Source: Bacteroidota bacterium
GTDB taxonomy: Bacteria; Bacteroidota; Bacteroidia; Chitinophagales; Chitinophagaceae
DNA length: 8,639 bases
Direction of reading: 5' to 3'
Assembly (NCBI GenBank): GCA_030831005.1
Contig: JAURLW010000082.1
Span: forward strand, 1-8,639
Made by a program: the position numbers and the translations under genes. Shown one piece after another: positions 6,042 through 8,639 of the stretch (its first letter is position 1; each line of letters starts with the position of its first letter). The notes below the pieces were generated by a model. That model had not been told where the DNA came from. It saw nothing but the letters and a program-made list of their open reading frames with translations, and did not search any database.

Positions 6042-6701
6042 ATGGCATTCCTACAAACTATTTTACTTCAAGCTAACCAAGAAGCTACTAAAGTTGCAGA
6101 GTTATCCCTTTTTGAATTATTAAAAGAAGGTGGACTATTAATGATTCCAATAGCAATTTGCTCTATCATTATGTGTGTAGTTTTCATTGAACGTTTTCTA
6201 TACATCAAATCATTATCCAAATTAGATCCTAATTTTAATAATAAAATAAAGGAACAATTAGAAAATGACAATAAAGCAGGAGCCATTAGTATTTGTAAAA
6301 ATACACAGCATCCCATTGCTAGAATGATAGAAAAAGGCATTCAAAGAATGGACAAGCCCTACGAGCAAATTGAAAAATCGATGGAACAAGTGGGTAAATT
6401 AGAAGTATACCAAATGGAAAAAAACACATCCATTTTGTCAACCATTGCAGGCATTGCTCCTATGTTTGGTTTCTTAGGTACCATTGCTGGAATGATTATT
6501 CTATTTTTTAATATCCAACACGATGGCTTTTCTTTAGAGCATATTGCAGGTGGTATCTATACAAAGATGGTAACCTCTGCTGTAGGATTAATTATCGGCT
6601 TACTTTCTTATGTAGCTTATAATTATATTAATGCACAAATAAATAAAGCAGTAAATAAAATGGAAGCTGCTGCTGCAGATTTTTTAGATACCATTGCTTA
6701 A
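6042..6701 (+). CDS. exbB: MotA/TolQ/ExbB proton channel family protein
   Basis: Inner-membrane stator subunit that, with an ExbD/TolR partner, uses the proton gradient to drive an envelope process (TonB-dependent uptake or a Tol-like role; the sequence does not decide which). The 219-residue product fits the three-helix topology: TM1 about 31-51 (GLLMIPIAICSIIMCVVFIE), a cytoplasmic segment about 52-127, TM2 about 128-156 containing IAGIAPMFGFLGTIAGMI, and TM3 about 171-196 with IYTKMVTSAVGLIIGL. The GIAPMFGFLGTIAGM and TKMVTSAVGLI stretches are the family's conserved channel-lining segments. The exbD-like gene starts 11 bases downstream and no Shine-Dalgarno is evident. The symbol exbB is used loosely; tolQ is equally possible. 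Confidence 0.93.
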   Translation: MAFLQTILLQANQEATKVAELSLFELLKEGGLLMIPIAICSIIMCVVFIERFLYIKSLSKLDPNFNNKIKEQLENDNKAGAISICKNTQHPIARMIEKGIQRMDKPYEQIEKSMEQVGKLEVYQMEKNTSILSTIAGIAPMFGFLGTIAGMIILFFNIQHDGFSLEHIAGGIYTKMVTSAVGLIIGLLSYVAYNYINAQINKAVNKMEAAAADFLDTIA

Positions 6702-6712
6702 AACTAGCTACC

Positions 6713-7111
6713 ATGAATTTAAAAAATAGTTTAAGAAAAAACACGGAGCCACATACTTCAGCATTAAATGACATTCTATTTATATTGTTGTTTTTCTTTC
6801 TTATCATTTCTACATTAGCTAATCCTAATGTAGTAAAATTGAGCATTCCCAAAGCAAGCAGTGATACGAAATCAAAACAAACGATTATGGTTTCCATTGA
6901 CTCCTTACAACAATTATATGTAGGCACACAAATGATCAATAAAGACTCCTTAAAAAACTCAATGCAAAATGCATTGATGCTTTCAAGCGATATCGATCCT
7001 ACCGTTGTGATTAATGCCGATAAAAATGCAAATGCCGATAATATTGTTTGGGTAATGAAAACAGCTCGCCTACTAAAATTAAAAACAGTTTTAGCAGTTG
7101 ACAATAATTAA
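6713..7111 (+). CDS. exbD: Biopolymer transporter ExbD/TolR family protein
   Basis: Partner of the preceding ExbB-like subunit; it carries the protonatable Asp of the motor in one membrane helix and a periplasmic domain. The 132-residue product has a short charged N-tail (MNLKNSLRKN), a single TM helix at about 19-37 and a periplasmic domain at about 38-132. Asp20, in HTSALNDILFILL at the helix start, aligns with the essential Asp25 of E. coli ExbD. NPNVVKLSIPKAS after the helix is typical of Bacteroidota ExbD proteins. It sits 11 bases after exbB and 8 bases before the recG start, so all three are probably one transcript. No tonB-like gene follows. Confidence 0.92.
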   Translation: MNLKNSLRKNTEPHTSALNDILFILLFFFLIISTLANPNVVKLSIPKASSDTKSKQTIMVSIDSLQQLYVGTQMINKDSLKNSMQNALMLSSDIDPTVVINADKNANADNIVWVMKTARLLKLKTVLAVDNN

Positions 7112-7119
7112 TTTGTACA

Positions 7120-8639
7120 TTGCAAAATTCAAATTCAATATTATCTACTAGTATAGAATACCTTAAGGGAATAGGTCCACAAAAAGGTGCCTTATTACGA
7201 AAGGAACTAAACATTCACACCTACCAAGATTTATTACATCACTACCCTTTTCGTTATTACGATAGAACACAAATCTTACAAATCAATCAAATCAATGCCC
7301 AAACAGAAACCGTTCAGTTTATTGGCAAAGTAGATGATTTTTATGAAGAAGGAGAAGGTAGAAAAAAAAGATTGATTGTTACAGTCAAAGACGCCACTGG
7401 TTCCATTGAATTAATATGGTTTCAAGGTATCAACTATATAAAGAAAGAATTAGAACACGGAAAATTGCTGCTCATCTTTGGAAAAATTAGCAATTTTAAT
7501 GGGCATCTTAATCTAGCACACCCAGAAATAGAAAATTTTAATGAGCAGTCTTTAAATGCTGGATTACAACCGGTATATCCAAGTACTGAAAATTTAAAAT
7601 TTAGAGGTCTAAATAATAAGAGCTTCGCAAAAACAACGAGCAATTTATTTGAAAAAATAAATGCTCGTGATATAAGCGAAAATCTACCAACAGCTATTTG
7701 CAAAAACTACAAGTTATGTTCTCGTTTCGAAGCACTTAAGTGGATTCATTTCCCAGAAAATAATGCACAATTAAATGCTGCTAGAAGACGATTAAAATGG
7801 GAAGAACTATTTGTTTCTCAATTAAAAATAGCGCGCGTTAAAGCTTTTAATGAAGCTAGTAAAGGATACACCTTTGAAAAAGTAGGCGATCTCTTTAATG
7901 CCTTCTATAAATCATACATTCCATTTGAACTGACTAATGCTCAAAAAAGAGTTTTAAAAGAAATTAGGCAAGACACTACTACCGGATTTCAAATGAATCG
8001 TTTGGTACAAGGAGATGTAGGAAGTGGCAAAACAATGGTAGCCATTTTAACTATGCTATTGGCAATAGACAATAATTTTCAAAGCTGCATGATGGCACCA
8101 ACAGAGATATTAGCCAGACAGCATTATGAGAGCATTACCAGTGTACTTGGGAATTTACCCATTAAAGTAGCAATATTGACGGGTAATACTAAAGCTAAAG
8201 AACGAAGAGTGCTTTTGCAAGAACTTTTAGATGGAGAAATTCATATTTTAATTGGTACTCATGCCTTAATAGAAGATACCGTACAATTCAAAAATTTAGG
8301 TTTAGCTATAATTGATGAGCAACATAGATTTGGGGTTGATCAGCGATCTAAACTTTGGAATAAAAATAAATTGGCACCACATGTTTTAGTGATGACAGCT
8401 ACACCTATTCCGAGAACATTAGCCATGACAGTTTATGGAGATTTGAACAACTCCGTGATTGACGAGCTGCCGCCAGGAAGAAAAGAGATTAAAACAATTT
8501 ATAGAAACGAACAATATCGTTCAAAAATCATGGATTTTATTCGTTCTGAAATTGACAAAGGAAGGCAAGCCTATATTGTATATCCGCTGATTGAAGAAAA
8601 TGAAAAATTAGCATACGAAAGCCTTACTAGAGGCTATGA
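7120..8639 (+). CDS. recG: ATP-dependent DNA helicase RecG, N-terminal part (runs off the right edge)
   Basis: Superfamily 2 helicase that remodels stalled forks and Holliday junctions. There are 506 complete codons here plus two bases; the family has about 700, so about 190 residues lie beyond the edge. The frame has no ATG near its beginning. TTG 7120 is the only standard start after the in-frame stop at 7105 that precedes the conserved SIEYLKGIGPQKGALL (11-26), giving MQNSNSILSTSIEYL. An OB-fold wedge domain (about 66-150, with VTVKDATGSIELIWFQG) precedes the helicase core: motif I GDVGSGKT (298-305), Ia APTEILA (326-332), GTHALI (379-384), motif II DEQH (399-402), motif III TATPIPRT (426-433) and DELPPGRKE (448-456). 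The frame ends LTRGY plus GA, so the final TGA is out of frame and is not a stop. The start lies 8 bases after exbD. Confidence 0.96.
   Translation, partial: MQNSNSILSTSIEYLKGIGPQKGALLRKELNIHTYQDLLHHYPFRYYDRTQILQINQINAQTETVQFIGKVDDFYEEGEGRKKRLIVTVKDATGSIELIWFQGINYIKKELEHGKLLLIFGKISNFNGHLNLAHPEIENFNEQSLNAGLQPVYPSTENLKFRGLNNKSFAKTTSNLFEKINARDISENLPTAICKNYKLCSRFEALKWIHFPENNAQLNAARRRLKWEELFVSQLKIARVKAFNEASKGYTFEKVGDLFNAFYKSYIPFELTNAQKRVLKEIRQDTTTGFQMNRLVQGDVGSGKTMVAILTMLLAIDNNFQSCMMAPTEILARQHYESITSVLGNLPIKVAILTGNTKAKERRVLLQELLDGEIHILIGTHALIEDTVQFKNLGLAIIDEQHRFGVDQRSKLWNKNKLAPHVLVMTATPIPRTLAMTVYGDLNNSVIDELPPGRKEIKTIYRNEQYRSKIMDFIRSEIDKGRQAYIVYPLIEENEKLAYESLTRGY

Noticed and set aside
6628..7104. 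158-codon open frame on the minus strand opposite exbB and exbD
   Set aside because: Shadow of the exbB end and the whole of exbD, both with conserved family motifs; no start context or known domain.
8637..8639. TGA at the right edge as the recG stop
   Set aside because: In the recG frame the last codons are GGC TAT GA-, so this TGA is out of frame, and the usual last 190 or so residues of RecG are still missing.
1..8639. Defence island, mobile element or novel multi-gene system
   Set aside because: All eight genes match known families, and there are no transposase, integrase, toxin-antitoxin or CRISPR signatures, no flanking repeats and no obvious change in base composition.

Overview
The window looks like chromosomal DNA from a member of the Bacteroidota. 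A lineage near Chitinophagales/Sphingobacteriales is my guess from protein style only. It is AT-rich, translation starts lack clear Shine-Dalgarno sequences, and several starts are preceded by a TAnnTTTG-type -7 box, the promoter signature of this phylum. The genes are intact housekeeping or core metabolic genes. I see no mobile element, tRNA, rRNA, CRISPR array or phage gene.

Layout. Bases 1-1272 (minus) hold the first 424 codons of pheT, cut by the left window edge. A 294-bp divergent spacer (1273-1566) separates it from dnaB (1567-3177, plus). The spacer carries a perfect DnaA box and a pair of near-identical 12-bp direct repeats. Ten bases after dnaB comes a tryptophan 2,3-dioxygenase gene (3188-4204, plus). 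It converges with a secreted DUF1343/NamZ-family protein gene (4206-5390, minus), with one base between the two stop codons and a hairpin over both. A short divergent promoter region (5391-5499) leads rightward to a SlyD-like FKBP prolyl isomerase (5500-5931), closed by a strong intrinsic terminator (5952-5986). A second rightward unit then begins: an ExbB/TolQ-type motor protein (6042-6701), an ExbD/TolR-type partner (6713-7111), and recG (TTG start at 7120, cut by the right edge).

How the genes relate. PheT, DnaB and RecG serve translation, replication and fork rescue. ExbB/ExbD form a proton-driven inner-membrane motor. The NamZ-like protein probably acts on peptidoglycan fragments outside the cytoplasm. 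The dioxygenase starts the kynurenine route of tryptophan breakdown or NAD synthesis. The links dnaB-dioxygenase and exbBD-recG are by spacing only; no shared pathway is obvious.

No wholly new system is evident. The observations most worth following up are an SSB-like acidic tip (EDEDIPF) at the very C-terminus of DnaB, with a similar FDDDDFP patch just before it, and the perfect DnaA box upstream of dnaB.
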